From Acidobacteriota bacterium (lineage in GTDB: Bacteria; Pseudomonadota; Alphaproteobacteria; Caulobacterales; Hyphomonadaceae), in assembly GCA_016712445.1 (NCBI GenBank), contig JADJRB010000001.1, positions 1,550,001 through 1,614,000 of the forward strand: DNA of 64,000 bases, read 5' to 3'. Made by a program: the position numbers and the translations under genes. Below, one piece after another: positions 51,809 to 60,581 of the stretch. Below the pieces are notes generated by a model. It saw only the letters and a list, made by a program, of their open reading frames with translations. It was not told the DNA's origin and ran no database searches. Every line of letters starts with the position of its first letter. Position 1 is the first letter of the stretch.

Positions 51809-53966
51809 TCAGTCCTTGCCCGGATGATATGTGCGCGTCGCATCCGCCATGACACCAGCCTTTGTCAGAAGCGCCGTGCGCCAGTCTTCATGGGCGAATA
51901 ACGGTGCCTGATCGGCATAGTGCGGCGACGAGGCGTCCAGCGTTGCGCTGCCGAAAGGACTGATCACGCGGGCCGTCTGCCGGCCCTCGGCGTCCCACGC
52001 GACCAGCGCAATCCAGGTGTCGCCCGCCGACATGTGCAGCTCTCCGTCGTCGCGTATCTCCTTCGGGTACACGGCCCGAAGCGTGTCCGGTCCGCCGCTG
52101 ATCGCCAGGCTCACGGCGCCGCGCACCAGCCGGTTCACCTCGCCCCATTCCGGATCGATCCGGCCGTGGTGCAGTTTCAGCCAGGCAACCGCTTCGCGGA
52201 AGGCTGTCTCGGGTGGCGGCGCCTTGACGTGCGTGTACTTCTCCGTGATCGCGCGCTGCGTGGTCAGGCTGCCCAGCGCCGCTGTCCGGCTGGAGGCGTC
52301 CGTGCCATAATCCCAGCTTGCCAGCAGCGCGGCCGCCTCGGCCATTTCGGGTTCACCTGACCAGTCGGCCGCCAGCACGGCCTTGACCACCGCGTCCGCT
52401 TCCGAGCCTTGCGCATACCTGTTGTCAAACTTGATCGCCAGCAGGCGCGCCTCGTCGATGGGGTCGCCGTCGCCCGTCAGTTCCATGACGCGCAGTGAGC
52501 GATTGGTCTGGTTCGTCTGCAAGCCCATCGATTGCGGAAAGTCTTCCGGCTTCAGGTTGTCGGGGCCGTCCGTCGCCGAATAGGGCGTATTGTTCGAGTT
52601 GAAGATGAAGCCCGAGGCGGGGTTGATGAGTTTCGGCACCGCGTCCCATGCGCGGTATCCCTGCCAAATGATATCTGAGCGGTCGCCCGGCAGGTCGCCC
52701 GCCCAGTCCCAAGCGTCGTTGCGATCCGGGTACTGTGCATTATGGATGAAGGCGATGTTGCCGTCCTTGTCGCCGTAGACGTAATTGATCGAAGGAAGGG
52801 CATTCATCGCCATGGCGCCCATGAACTGGTTCATGTCCGCAGACTTGCCCAGCCGGTAGTATTGTTCCAGCTGCCGGATCTCTCCCATGCCCGCATAGCG
52901 GATGGCATAGGTGCCGGTTGGTCCCTCGATCACCGGTCCGTGCACGGATCGCTTGACCGCCCGCGTCGCCGGGAACGCGAACGGGCCTGCCAGTTTCACG
53001 TTGATGCGCGCCTGCGTGATCTCGAAATCGGTCCACTTCCCGTCCAGCCAGTACTGGTTCTTGTTGTCGGGATTGATCGTCAGCACGAACGTGTCTACGA
53101 GGTCCTGCGCGCTTACGGTGTTGGCCCAGCCGAGGTTCTTGTTGAACCCGTGCAGGATCACCGGCGTACCCGGGAACAGCCCGCCCGTGATGTCGAGCCC
53201 CTCGCCGGACGTGACCTGCGCCTCATACCAGGCGACCGGTCCGGTGAGGGGTTGGTGAGAGTTGATCACCAGGCGCGTGACACCGTCGCCGGACCTTGCC
53301 GGCGAAACGGCAAAGGCGTTTGACCCCCGTTCGCTGGCCGAGCGCGGCGCCAGGAGAAACGCCTTCTTCGGGCCGGCGGGATCCAGCGCAATGGATTGCG
53401 TATAGTCTTCGCCGAACAGCTTCAGCAGCGTGTCGTCCAGGCCATAGAAGAACGGCGTCTTGAACATGAAGCCCGCGACAACGTCTTCCGCCCGGAACGG
53501 GGCGAGGCCCGCCCATGTCTGTTCCGGATGCTCCGAGGCGTAGAGGTTGAGGCCGGCCACATAACCCTCTGCCATGGCCTTCACATCCGCCGGCACGTCA
53601 GCGTCATACCGGGCATCAACCGTCTCCCACACGCCCAGCAGGGAGGCGATATAGTCAATCGGCGCCGCGTCCTTGCCGCGGTAGCGCGCCAGCACACCGC
53701 GCGCTGCCGCAACGGTCTCCTGGATCGTCTCGAAATCGTCCTCCGCATGCGCATAGGCGAGGCCAAACGCGGTGTCGGCGTCGCGCGCGCCGTAGATGTG
53801 CGGCACACCGAAACTGTCGCGGATGATCTCGGCATCATAATTGGCCGCAGCGGCCGCGAGGGAGGCTGCCGGGGGGCTGACCGCCCAGCGGATGCCAGAG
53901 CCATGCGCCCAGCCCGGCCAGCCCAAGCAGGAGCACGGCGCCCAAGATGCCCATAATGCGTTTCAT
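51809..53966 (-). CDS. Penicillin acylase family hydrolase, apparent frameshift at a G6 tract
   Basis: Ntn-hydrolase precursor that self-cleaves into alpha and beta chains; members hydrolyse amides or acyl-homoserine lactones in the periplasm. The body (frame ending at 51809) shows IIRDSFGVPHIYGA, a long alpha chain and RGSNAFAVSPARS, whose Ser (codon at 53321-53323) is the predicted beta-chain N-terminal nucleophile. In that frame the only upstream start is TTG and there is no signal. A perfect signal anchor, MKRIMGILGAVLLLGLAGLG from the ATG at 53966 with GAGGGG upstream, sits in the other frame and runs into the body at GGGGGG (53871-53876, plus strand). One base fewer there would join them. 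It is a sequencing error, a pseudogene or a phase-variable gene. Confidence 0.85.
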
Positions 53967-54097
53967 GTCCTGCCCCTCTGCCTTGTTTTCCGTCATCTCT
54001 ACCGGCTCATGCGGCGCTTGTCGCCTGCACGCGGCGGGCCTGCTTGAACACCGCCCGCGGCTCGTCTAGCCAGAGCGTTCCTGACAGGCTGCGCCCA

Positions 54098-54559
54098 ATG
54101 ATCGAAATACGCCCCGATGACCTGACCGGCGCCGAGATCGCCGATCTAATTGCCATCCATGCCGGCACCATGCTCGCTGCCTCGCCGCCCGAGAGCTGCC
54201 ATTTCCTGCCGATCGACGGCCTGCGCCAGCCGTCCGTGTCGGTGTGGAGCATCTGGGACGACGGCGCGCTACTCGGCTGCGGCGCGCTGAAGGACCTCGG
54301 CGACGGCACGGGCGAGATCAAGTCGATGCACACCCGCCAGGCCCTTAGGGGCAGGGGGCTCGGCCGCCAGATTCTCGCGCACATCCTCGCCGAAGCGCGG
54401 CGCCGCAACTATTCCGCGCTGTATCTGGAAACCGGCTCGATGGACGCCTTCATCCCGGCGCGAACGCTCTATGCCGCCCACGGCTTCGAAACCTGCGGCC
54501 CGTTCGGCGACTATGTCGAGGATCCGCACAGCGTGTTCATGCGTCTTGCCCTCGGCTGA
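54098..54559 (+). CDS. GNAT family N-acetyltransferase
   Basis: 153 residues from the ATG at 54098. The acetyl-CoA loop is TRQALRGRGLGRQILAHILAEA (motif A, Q/RxxGxG), followed by YSALYLETGSMDAFIPARTLYAAHGF. GNAT enzymes acetylate amines on small molecules or proteins; the substrate is unknown. It sits between the penicillin-acylase gene and argB and interrupts an otherwise conserved engB-argB succession. Confidence 0.87.
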   Translation: MIEIRPDDLTGAEIADLIAIHAGTMLAASPPESCHFLPIDGLRQPSVSVWSIWDDGALLGCGALKDLGDGTGEIKSMHTRQALRGRGLGRQILAHILAEARRRNYSALYLETGSMDAFIPARTLYAAHGFETCGPFGDYVEDPHSVFMRLALG

Positions 54560-54604
54560 TCGGGCATTGCGCGGCGCTGCCAAAACGCTTTAGACACCGG
54601 CCCC

Positions 54605-55501
54605 ATGACCGACGCCCAGTCTCAGGCCCAGCTGACGGCCCGCACCCTGTCCGAGGCGCTGCCCTACCTGCAGCGCTATGACAATCAGACCATCGTGATC
54701 AAATACGGCGGCCATGCCATGGTCGATCCGGAACTCGCCAAGGCCTTCGCCCGCGATGTGGTCCTGCTGAAGCTGCTCGGTGTCCACCCGGTCGTCGTCC
54801 ATGGCGGCGGCCCCCAGATCGGCGCGATGCTCGCCAAGCTCGCCATAAAGTCCGAGTTCAAGGACGGCCTGCGCGTCACCGACGATGCCACTATGGAAGT
54901 CGTCGAAATGGTCCTCTCCGGCCCGATCAACAAATCCATCGTGCGAGCCATAAACGCGGCCGGTGGCAAGGCGGTCGGCCTGTCCGGCGCAGACGGCAAC
55001 CTGATCCGCGCCCGCAAGGCCACCAAGACGACCAAGGATCCCGACAGCAACATCGAGAGCATCGTCGATCTCGGCTATGTCGGCGAGCCCGAACATGTCG
55101 ATGTCGCGGTCCTCAAGGCGCTGCGCGATTCCGATGCAGACCTCATTCCGGTCGTCGCCCCGGTCGGCATCGGCGAAGACGGCGCCCGCTATAACATCAA
55201 CGCCGATACGGCCGCCGGCGCGGTCGCCGCAGCCCTCGGCGCCAGCCGTCTCCTGCTGCTGACCGATGTCGCAGGTGTGCTCGACAAGCAGAAAAACCTG
55301 ATCCGCGAGATCGCCGTGAAGGACATCCCGGGCCTGATCGCGGACGGCACAGCTGCAGGTGGTATGATTCCAAAACTTGAAACGGCAGCACATTCCGTGA
55401 TTCATGGCGTCGGGGCGGCGGTAATCCTCGATGGGCGTGCGCCGCACGCCCTGCTCATGGAGCTGTTCACTGAACATGGCGCTGGAACGCTTGTTTCTTA
55501 G
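54605..55501 (+). CDS. argB: Acetylglutamate kinase
   Basis: Second step of arginine synthesis: phosphorylates N-acetylglutamate. 298 residues with VIKYGGHAMVDPELAKAFAR (ATP lid start), LGVHPVVVHGGGPQIGAML (substrate loop), NINADTAAGAVAAALGA and TAAGGMIPKLETAAHSVIHG. The length is that of the hexameric, arginine-sensitive form with an N-terminal helix (LSEALPYLQRYDNQ). Its 3' end overlaps the next gene by 26 bases. Confidence 0.95.
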   Translation: MTDAQSQAQLTARTLSEALPYLQRYDNQTIVIKYGGHAMVDPELAKAFARDVVLLKLLGVHPVVVHGGGPQIGAMLAKLAIKSEFKDGLRVTDDATMEVVEMVLSGPINKSIVRAINAAGGKAVGLSGADGNLIRARKATKTTKDPDSNIESIVDLGYVGEPEHVDVAVLKALRDSDADLIPVVAPVGIGEDGARYNINADTAAGAVAAALGASRLLLLTDVAGVLDKQKNLIREIAVKDIPGLIADGTAAGGMIPKLETAAHSVIHGVGAAVILDGRAPHALLMELFTEHGAGTLVS

Positions 55502-56510
55502 GACCGCAGCCCTCGTGGTTGCCACCCTCACGGCGCTGGCATTGCCGGCCCGTGCTCAGGCCGAAGACGGGTGGGAGCTGTGCAACCGCACCAGCTACAT
55601 CATCGAAGCCGCAGTCGGTCACGCCCAAGGCACGGGCGTGTCGGTGGATGGCTGGACCAAGCTGCCCCCCGGCACCTGCAAGAATGCCCTTCCGGGCCCG
55701 CTGACGCCCGGCATCCATTACCTCTACGGCCGGGGCTCCTCCGCCCACCAGGGCGGCGGGCGCGAATGGGGCGGCCAGCACGAACTGTGCGTCGACCCGA
55801 CCGGCGGTTTCTCGCTGGAAAGCCCGCCGGACTGCGCGGCCATGGGACTCGAGGCGCAGGGTTTCCGGCCGGTCGACATCAAGGCGGCCAAATGGTCGAA
55901 CAATTTCACCGAGATCGAAAACTGGTCGCTCGACAATGCCCGCAACGCCGGCCTCCAGCGCCTGCTCGATGAGGCGGGCATCGTCTCGGGCAATATCGAC
56001 GGCTTCATCGGCGGGCGCACCCGCTCGGCGATCAACGACTTCCTGAAGCTCAAGGGCCTGCCCGCCGACACGACCGACGCCGATCTGATCGACTATCTCG
56101 AACAGGCCGCCGACGAGCGCAGCCGCAGCGTCGGCTTCACGCTGTGCAACCGCACCAAGAACCGCATCTGGAGTGCCATTGCCCGGCGCAGCACCGAGGG
56201 CTGGGAAAGCCGTGGCTGGTGGCGCATTGAGGCAGGCGGCTGCGCCCGCGTCGTGGACCGGCCGCTGCGGGGTTCGGAACACTTCGTCTATGCCGAAATG
56301 GAAGAGCCGACCGGCCTGCGCACCCTGTCACGCGCCTCTGAAGCCTTCTGCGTCGGCCGCGCCAAGTTTGCCATTCCGGGTCGCGACAATTGCGAAAGCA
56401 GCTCCTACCGGACAGCCCTGTTCGCCCGCACACCGGCACCGACCGAGCGCAAACTCGTCTACGAGTTCTTCGAGCGCGATTTCACAGACGCGGCCGCGAA
56501 TGGCGATTAA
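55476..56510 (+). CDS. Secreted protein with two DUF1036 domains around a peptidoglycan-binding-like segment
   Basis: 344 residues from the ATG at 55476, with signal peptide LFLRTAALVVATLTALALPA cleaved near ARA. A DUF1036 domain (about 32-135, ELCNRTSYIIEAAVGHAQG) is followed by a peptidoglycan-binding-like helical segment (about 175-230, LQRLLDEAGIVSGNIDGFIG and RTRSAINDFLKLKGLPAD), and by a second DUF1036 (about 237-340, FTLCNRTKNRIWSAIARRS). The order suggests a periplasmic protein anchored to the cell wall. The start overlaps argB by 26 bases, and the end overlaps the HAD gene by 11. Confidence 0.82.
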   Translation: MALERLFLRTAALVVATLTALALPARAQAEDGWELCNRTSYIIEAAVGHAQGTGVSVDGWTKLPPGTCKNALPGPLTPGIHYLYGRGSSAHQGGGREWGGQHELCVDPTGGFSLESPPDCAAMGLEAQGFRPVDIKAAKWSNNFTEIENWSLDNARNAGLQRLLDEAGIVSGNIDGFIGGRTRSAINDFLKLKGLPADTTDADLIDYLEQAADERSRSVGFTLCNRTKNRIWSAIARRSTEGWESRGWWRIEAGGCARVVDRPLRGSEHFVYAEMEEPTGLRTLSRASEAFCVGRAKFAIPGRDNCESSSYRTALFARTPAPTERKLVYEFFERDFTDAAANGD

Positions 56511-57246
56511 ACTGCTGCCCACCCCGCAGATGGCCCACGTTGCAGACTGGGTCTTCGACCTCGACAACACGCTCTATCCCGCCGAGTGCGACCTGTTCGC
56601 CGAGATCGACACGCGGATGACCGATTTTGTCGCCCGCCTTACCGGGCTTGAGCGCCTCGAGGCGCGCAAGCTGCAGAAGCACTACTATGCCACCTACGGC
56701 ACGACGCTCTCGGGCCTGATGACCGAGCATGGTCTCGATCCCGCAGAATTCCTTCACTACGTGCACGAGATCGACCTGTCGCCGCTTCCGGACCTGCCGG
56801 CGCTCCGCGCAGCGATCGAGGCGTTGCCGGGCCGCAAGTTCATCTACACCAACGGCCCGCGCCGGCACGCCGAGCGCGTGACCGAAAAGATGGGCCTCGC
56901 GCATCTGTTCAACGACAGTTTCGGCATCGAGGAGAGCGCGTTCACCCCGAAGCCGCACCTCTCCGCCTATGAGGGGTTCTGCAAGCTCCACAAGGTCGAG
57001 CCGCAGGGCGCTGCCTTCTTCGAGGATCTCGCGCGCAATCTCCTGCCGGCCAAGTCGCTCGGTTTCACGACCGTGCTGGTGCACTCCGAAAAGGACTGGA
57101 GCCACGAGCCGATTGAGGCGCGTCCCGCCGGGGCAGGGGACGTGTTCGGGGGTGACGGAGCAGACCACATCGACTACATCACCGGCGACCTCGCCGGGTT
57201 TCTCGACTCGGCGCGGCCCAGGCCCGGCCCGATAGAGAAAGACTGA
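56500..57246 (+). CDS. HAD family pyrimidine 5'-nucleotidase
   Basis: 248 residues from the ATG at 56500. HAD motif I is WVFDLDNTLYP, motif II FIYTNGPRRHAE, motif III KPHLSAYE and motif IV FFEDLARNLLPAKSLG; the helical cap inserted after motif I is the C1 type of yeast Sdt1-like pyrimidine 5'-nucleotidases. It would dephosphorylate UMP/CMP or damaged nucleotides. The association with dapD is conserved in alphaproteobacteria, but the reason is unknown. It overlaps the upstream gene by 11 bases. Confidence 0.9.
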   Translation: MAIKLLPTPQMAHVADWVFDLDNTLYPAECDLFAEIDTRMTDFVARLTGLERLEARKLQKHYYATYGTTLSGLMTEHGLDPAEFLHYVHEIDLSPLPDLPALRAAIEALPGRKFIYTNGPRRHAERVTEKMGLAHLFNDSFGIEESAFTPKPHLSAYEGFCKLHKVEPQGAAFFEDLARNLLPAKSLGFTTVLVHSEKDWSHEPIEARPAGAGDVFGGDGADHIDYITGDLAGFLDSARPRPGPIEKD

Positions 57247-57250
57247 CGCG

Positions 57251-58078
57251 ATGACTGACGCCCTTGCCCGTGTAATCGATGCTGCCTGGGAGGCACGCGA
57301 CACGCTTTCGACGGATACCAAGGGTGAAGTCCGCGACGCCGTCGATGCCTCGATCAACCTGCTCGACGCGGGCGAAGCACGCGTTGCGACGCGCGGGCCG
57401 GATGGCACCTGGACCGTGCACCAGTGGCTGAAGAAAGCCGTGCTCCTGTCGTTTCGGCTGAATGCCAACGGCGCCATCGGCGGCACGCCGGGCGGTGGCA
57501 ACTGGTGGGACAAGGTGCCGTCGAAATTCGAAGGCTGGGGCGCCACCGAATTCAAGGCCGCCGGCTTCCGCGCCGTGCCGCCGGCTGCCGTGCGCCGCGG
57601 CGCCTACATTGCGAAGAACGCGGTCCTGATGCCGTCCTACGTCAACATCGGCGCTTATGTCGGTGAAGGCACGATGGTCGACACCTGGGCCTCGGTCGGC
57701 TCCTGCGCGCAGGTCGGCGCCAACTGCCACATCTCCGCCGGCACCGGCATCGGCGGCGTGCTGGAGCCGCTGCAGGCGAACCCCACCATCATCGAAGACA
57801 ACTGCTTCATCGGCGCGCGTTCGGAAGTCGTCGAAGGCGTTGTCGTGGGCGAAGGCTCGGTCCTCGCGATGGGCGTGTTCATCACTCAGTCGACAAAGAT
57901 CGTGAACCGCCAGACCGGCGAGATCATCTATGGCAAGGTGCCGCCCTTCTCCGTCATCGTGCCGGGCACACTGCCCGATCCCAAAGGCGGCCCCTCGCTT
58001 GCCTGCGCTGTCATCGTCAAGACGGTGGATGCGCAAACCCGCTCCAAGACCGGCGTCAACGAACTCCTGCGCGACTAG
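57251..58078 (+). CDS. dapD: Tetrahydrodipicolinate N-succinyltransferase
   Basis: Makes N-succinyl-L-2-amino-6-oxopimelate in the succinylase branch of lysine/meso-diaminopimelate synthesis, feeding peptidoglycan. 275 residues: N-terminal helical domain (ASINLLDAGEARVATRGPDG), then left-handed beta-helix hexapeptide repeats (AAVRRGAYIAKNAVLMPSYV to GVFITQSTKIVNRQTGE) and KGGPSLACAVIVKTVDAQTR at the C-terminus. It is separated from the HAD gene by 4 bases. Confidence 0.96.
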   Translation: MTDALARVIDAAWEARDTLSTDTKGEVRDAVDASINLLDAGEARVATRGPDGTWTVHQWLKKAVLLSFRLNANGAIGGTPGGGNWWDKVPSKFEGWGATEFKAAGFRAVPPAAVRRGAYIAKNAVLMPSYVNIGAYVGEGTMVDTWASVGSCAQVGANCHISAGTGIGGVLEPLQANPTIIEDNCFIGARSEVVEGVVVGEGSVLAMGVFITQSTKIVNRQTGEIIYGKVPPFSVIVPGTLPDPKGGPSLACAVIVKTVDAQTRSKTGVNELLRD

Positions 58079-58083
58079 GCCTC

Positions 58084-58899
58084 ATGCCCATCGAAGTGCT
58101 CGACTGGATCAATGATCCCGGCACGCCCGGCAAGACCGGAGACGACCGCTTCGGGCATGACGCGGCAGCCGGCCGCGCCTGGGTGATTGATGGCGCAACC
58201 GACGCAACGGACCTGAAGCCCTTCCCGGGCGAGAGCGGCGCCGCCTGGCTCGCGCAAACCGTGTCGCAGCGCCTGATGGAGGGGCCAGGTGCCGGCGAAG
58301 GCGCGAAAGACTATTTCGGCCGTGTGCTGACGGATGTTGCGGCCGATGCTGCTCGCCAGTCGAAGCTGCCGCTTACCAGCTTGCCCGGCGAGGCGTTGCC
58401 GATTGCCTCAGCCATGTGGATTCGCCGCATCGCGGACGAATGCGAATTCGTCTGGGCGGGAGACTGTTTCGCGATCGCGCAGACCGGCGCCGGCGGCACG
58501 CAGCTCATCGGTACAGCCGAGAAGGCGGGCGACGAAACGCGCGAGGCCGCCCGCATGCTGGCGATGTCGGGAGACGAGCGCTGGCGCACGCTGCAGGCCC
58601 AGCGCCGTGCTGCCAATGCGCCCGAGCGCGGACTGATCTCGCTGAACCCGGCTGCCGCCGCGCACCTGCATGTCCGGCGGGTGCAACTTCCGCCCGGCGC
58701 GCATGTCCTGCTGATGACCGACGGCTTCTTCCGGTTTGTTGAACCCTACGCACTCGATACGCCCGAAAGCCTGCTGGCCCGCGCCCTGCGGGACGGTCTG
58801 GCGACCTCAGTCAGCGCGCTTCGGCAGCACGAGACCGCGCCGCACAGTGTCCGCCTCAAGGCGCGCGACGATGCGGCGGCTGTGCTGGTCAGGTTCTGA
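58084..58899 (+). CDS. PP2C-like serine/threonine phosphatase
   Basis: 271 residues. Metal-binding motifs of the PPM/PP2C family are visible: KTGDDRFGHDAAAGRAWVID with GATD, ADECEFVWAGDCFAI, HVLLMTDGFFR and KARDDAAAVLVRF at the end. The usual GxxG motif after the first Asp is replaced, so the family assignment rests on the spacing of the acidic residues. No membrane segment or sensor domain. It follows dapD by 5 bases and is presumably co-transcribed with it. Confidence 0.8.
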   Translation: MPIEVLDWINDPGTPGKTGDDRFGHDAAAGRAWVIDGATDATDLKPFPGESGAAWLAQTVSQRLMEGPGAGEGAKDYFGRVLTDVAADAARQSKLPLTSLPGEALPIASAMWIRRIADECEFVWAGDCFAIAQTGAGGTQLIGTAEKAGDETREAARMLAMSGDERWRTLQAQRRAANAPERGLISLNPAAAAHLHVRRVQLPPGAHVLLMTDGFFRFVEPYALDTPESLLARALRDGLATSVSALRQHETAPHSVRLKARDDAAAVLVRF

Positions 58900-58911
58900 T
58901 TTTGGATCCGG

Positions 58912-59673
58912 CTATTCGCTCAGTGTAAAGACTGTGTTCTTGTCAAGCGCCGACCACGGCAATTCCGACAGATCAGAGATCCGGCGCGGCACGTAACCAA
59001 GCGCTTTCAGGAATTCTGCGAGCTCATGCTTGCCGATCCCGAATCGGCCTTCCCGATTGTCAATTTCGCACAGGATCGCCGGCTTGTGCTGGCGCAGCAG
59101 TCCTTCCGCTCCCCGCAACACATCCAGTTCGCCGCCTTCGACATCAATCTTGATCAGCGAAACCGGCGCGCAGTTGATATGCGCCATGATCGTATCGAGC
59201 GCATGGAGCGACACAAGCTCTCGCTTGATCTGAAACCTGTTTGCCAGATCGGCTTCGTCGCCGATATGCGCCAGACCTATGCCGATGTTCCGGTTGGATT
59301 TGACAGGCACCTTCAGGACCACGAGTCCATCACCTGATCCGTTCGGTGCGCCGAGCGCAAACGGCAGGACAATGATGTTGGCGCGGCGGCGTACGAAGGA
59401 AGTGACGGACAGTACCAGTCTGGGCAGCGATTGCGGTTCGAAGGCAATCACGAGGCCGCCTTTTGACAACTCGGCCAGCCGGCGCGTGAAATCACCGACA
59501 TTGGCGCCCACATCAATGGTCGTGCTCCCGGGCGGGATCAGGCATTGCAGCATGCCCAGTTCCGCTGCGCCGTCGTTCATTTCGGCCCGGACCGGGTGAA
59601 ACACTGACTTGAATAGTTTTTCGAAGGCGGTCTTTCGCCCGCTCGGCAACAATGCGTCGTCCGCACCGATCAT
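58912..59673 (-). CDS. FkbM family methyltransferase
   Basis: 253 residues. The SAM-binding motif is STTIDVGANVGDFTRRLAE, with VIAFEPQSLPR as motif II and IKIDVEGGELDVLRGAEGLL as the FkbM signature; ILCEIDNREGRFG closes the domain. FkbM enzymes O-methylate sugars or polyketides; near glycosyltransferases this one may modify a surface glycan. AGGGG precedes the ATG at a suitable distance. It converges on the PP2C gene (12-base gap) and lies downstream of the alpha/beta hydrolase gene. Confidence 0.9.
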   Translation of the reverse strand: MIGADDALLPSGRKTAFEKLFKSVFHPVRAEMNDGAAELGMLQCLIPPGSTTIDVGANVGDFTRRLAELSKGGLVIAFEPQSLPRLVLSVTSFVRRRANIIVLPFALGAPNGSGDGLVVLKVPVKSNRNIGIGLAHIGDEADLANRFQIKRELVSLHALDTIMAHINCAPVSLIKIDVEGGELDVLRGAEGLLRQHKPAILCEIDNREGRFGIGKHELAEFLKALGYVPRRISDLSELPWSALDKNTVFTLSE

Positions 59674-59761
59674 ATATAGCTCACCCCTGAGACCGGGCTC
59701 ACTTCACCTGAAGCTGCGCAAATTGCAACGGTGCTGTTCACTTCGCAGATTTAATTTCGAG

Positions 59762-60526
59762 TCAGGCTACGGGAGCGGTTCCGCTTGCGACTTCTTCGCA
59801 AGCTGCCAGCAGGCGCGCGATGTCCTTGTCGCGCGACAAGCGGTGGTCGCCGTCCTTGACGAGGGTCAACAACAATTGCCCGGTCGTCAGCGCTGACGCG
59901 AGCGCCAGCGCGTGGCCCCATGGCACATCAGGGTCCCGCATGCCCTGAAGGATGCGCACCGGGCCATCGAACTCTATGTTGCCGTCGAGGATCGACCAGG
60001 CTCGCCCATCCTCGATCAGGGCGCGGGTGATCCGGTAGGGTTCTCCGTAGTCGGACGGACGCAGCGTGAAACCCTCTCCCATGATCTCCGCTTGCTGCGC
60101 CGGCGTGAATTCCGGCCACATAAGCTTCTCGGTGAAGTCCGGCGCCGGCGCGATCAACACCAGCCCCTTCACGCGCTGCGGCCGCGCCAGCGCCGCCAGC
60201 AGCGCCATCCACCCGCCCATGCTGGATCCGACCAGCACCAACCGGCCGTCCGTTTGCGTATCAATCGCCGCCAGCGCGTCGGCGCGCCAGGCGCTGATCG
60301 TTCCATCCTCGAAGGCGCCGTCGGACAGGCCGTGTCCGGAATAGTCGAACAGCAGCGTGCCGTGCCCCGCCGCCTTGGCCCAGGCCTCCACGGCCATCGC
60401 CTTGCCGCCGCTCATGTCCGACTTGAAGCCCGACAGCCACACGAACGTCACGCCACCTGCGGGCGCAGCGGTCTTGCGGAAGGCGAGGCGGCGTCCCTCG
60501 GGGGAAGTGAAAAAGTCCGTTGTCAT
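59762..60526 (-). CDS. Alpha/beta hydrolase, ABHD10-like
   Basis: 254 residues from the ATG at 60526 (AAGG upstream). The nucleophile elbow is G100-S-S102-M-G; VWLSGFKSDMSGGKAMA is the oxyanion-side motif shared with ABHD10-type thioesterases/esterases; the acid is in QGMRDPDVPW and the His in DGDHRLSR. Probably an esterase or acyl-protein thioesterase in the cytoplasm; the substrate is unknown. The start is divergent from the glycosyltransferase gene at 60582. Confidence 0.88.
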   Translation of the reverse strand: MTTDFFTSPEGRRLAFRKTAAPAGGVTFVWLSGFKSDMSGGKAMAVEAWAKAAGHGTLLFDYSGHGLSDGAFEDGTISAWRADALAAIDTQTDGRLVLVGSSMGGWMALLAALARPQRVKGLVLIAPAPDFTEKLMWPEFTPAQQAEIMGEGFTLRPSDYGEPYRITRALIEDGRAWSILDGNIEFDGPVRILQGMRDPDVPWGHALALASALTTGQLLLTLVKDGDHRLSRDKDIARLLAACEEVASGTAPVA

Positions 60527-60581
60527 GGAGGTTGCCTTCCGCCATCTGTCTCGCCTGTCAAGCGAGTAGGCGGGCCGCGTA

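Noticed and set aside
51809..53926. TTG start for the penicillin-acylase body as an unbroken gene
   Set aside because: It would give a protein with no signal peptide, while an ideal signal anchor with a ribosome site lies one frame away.
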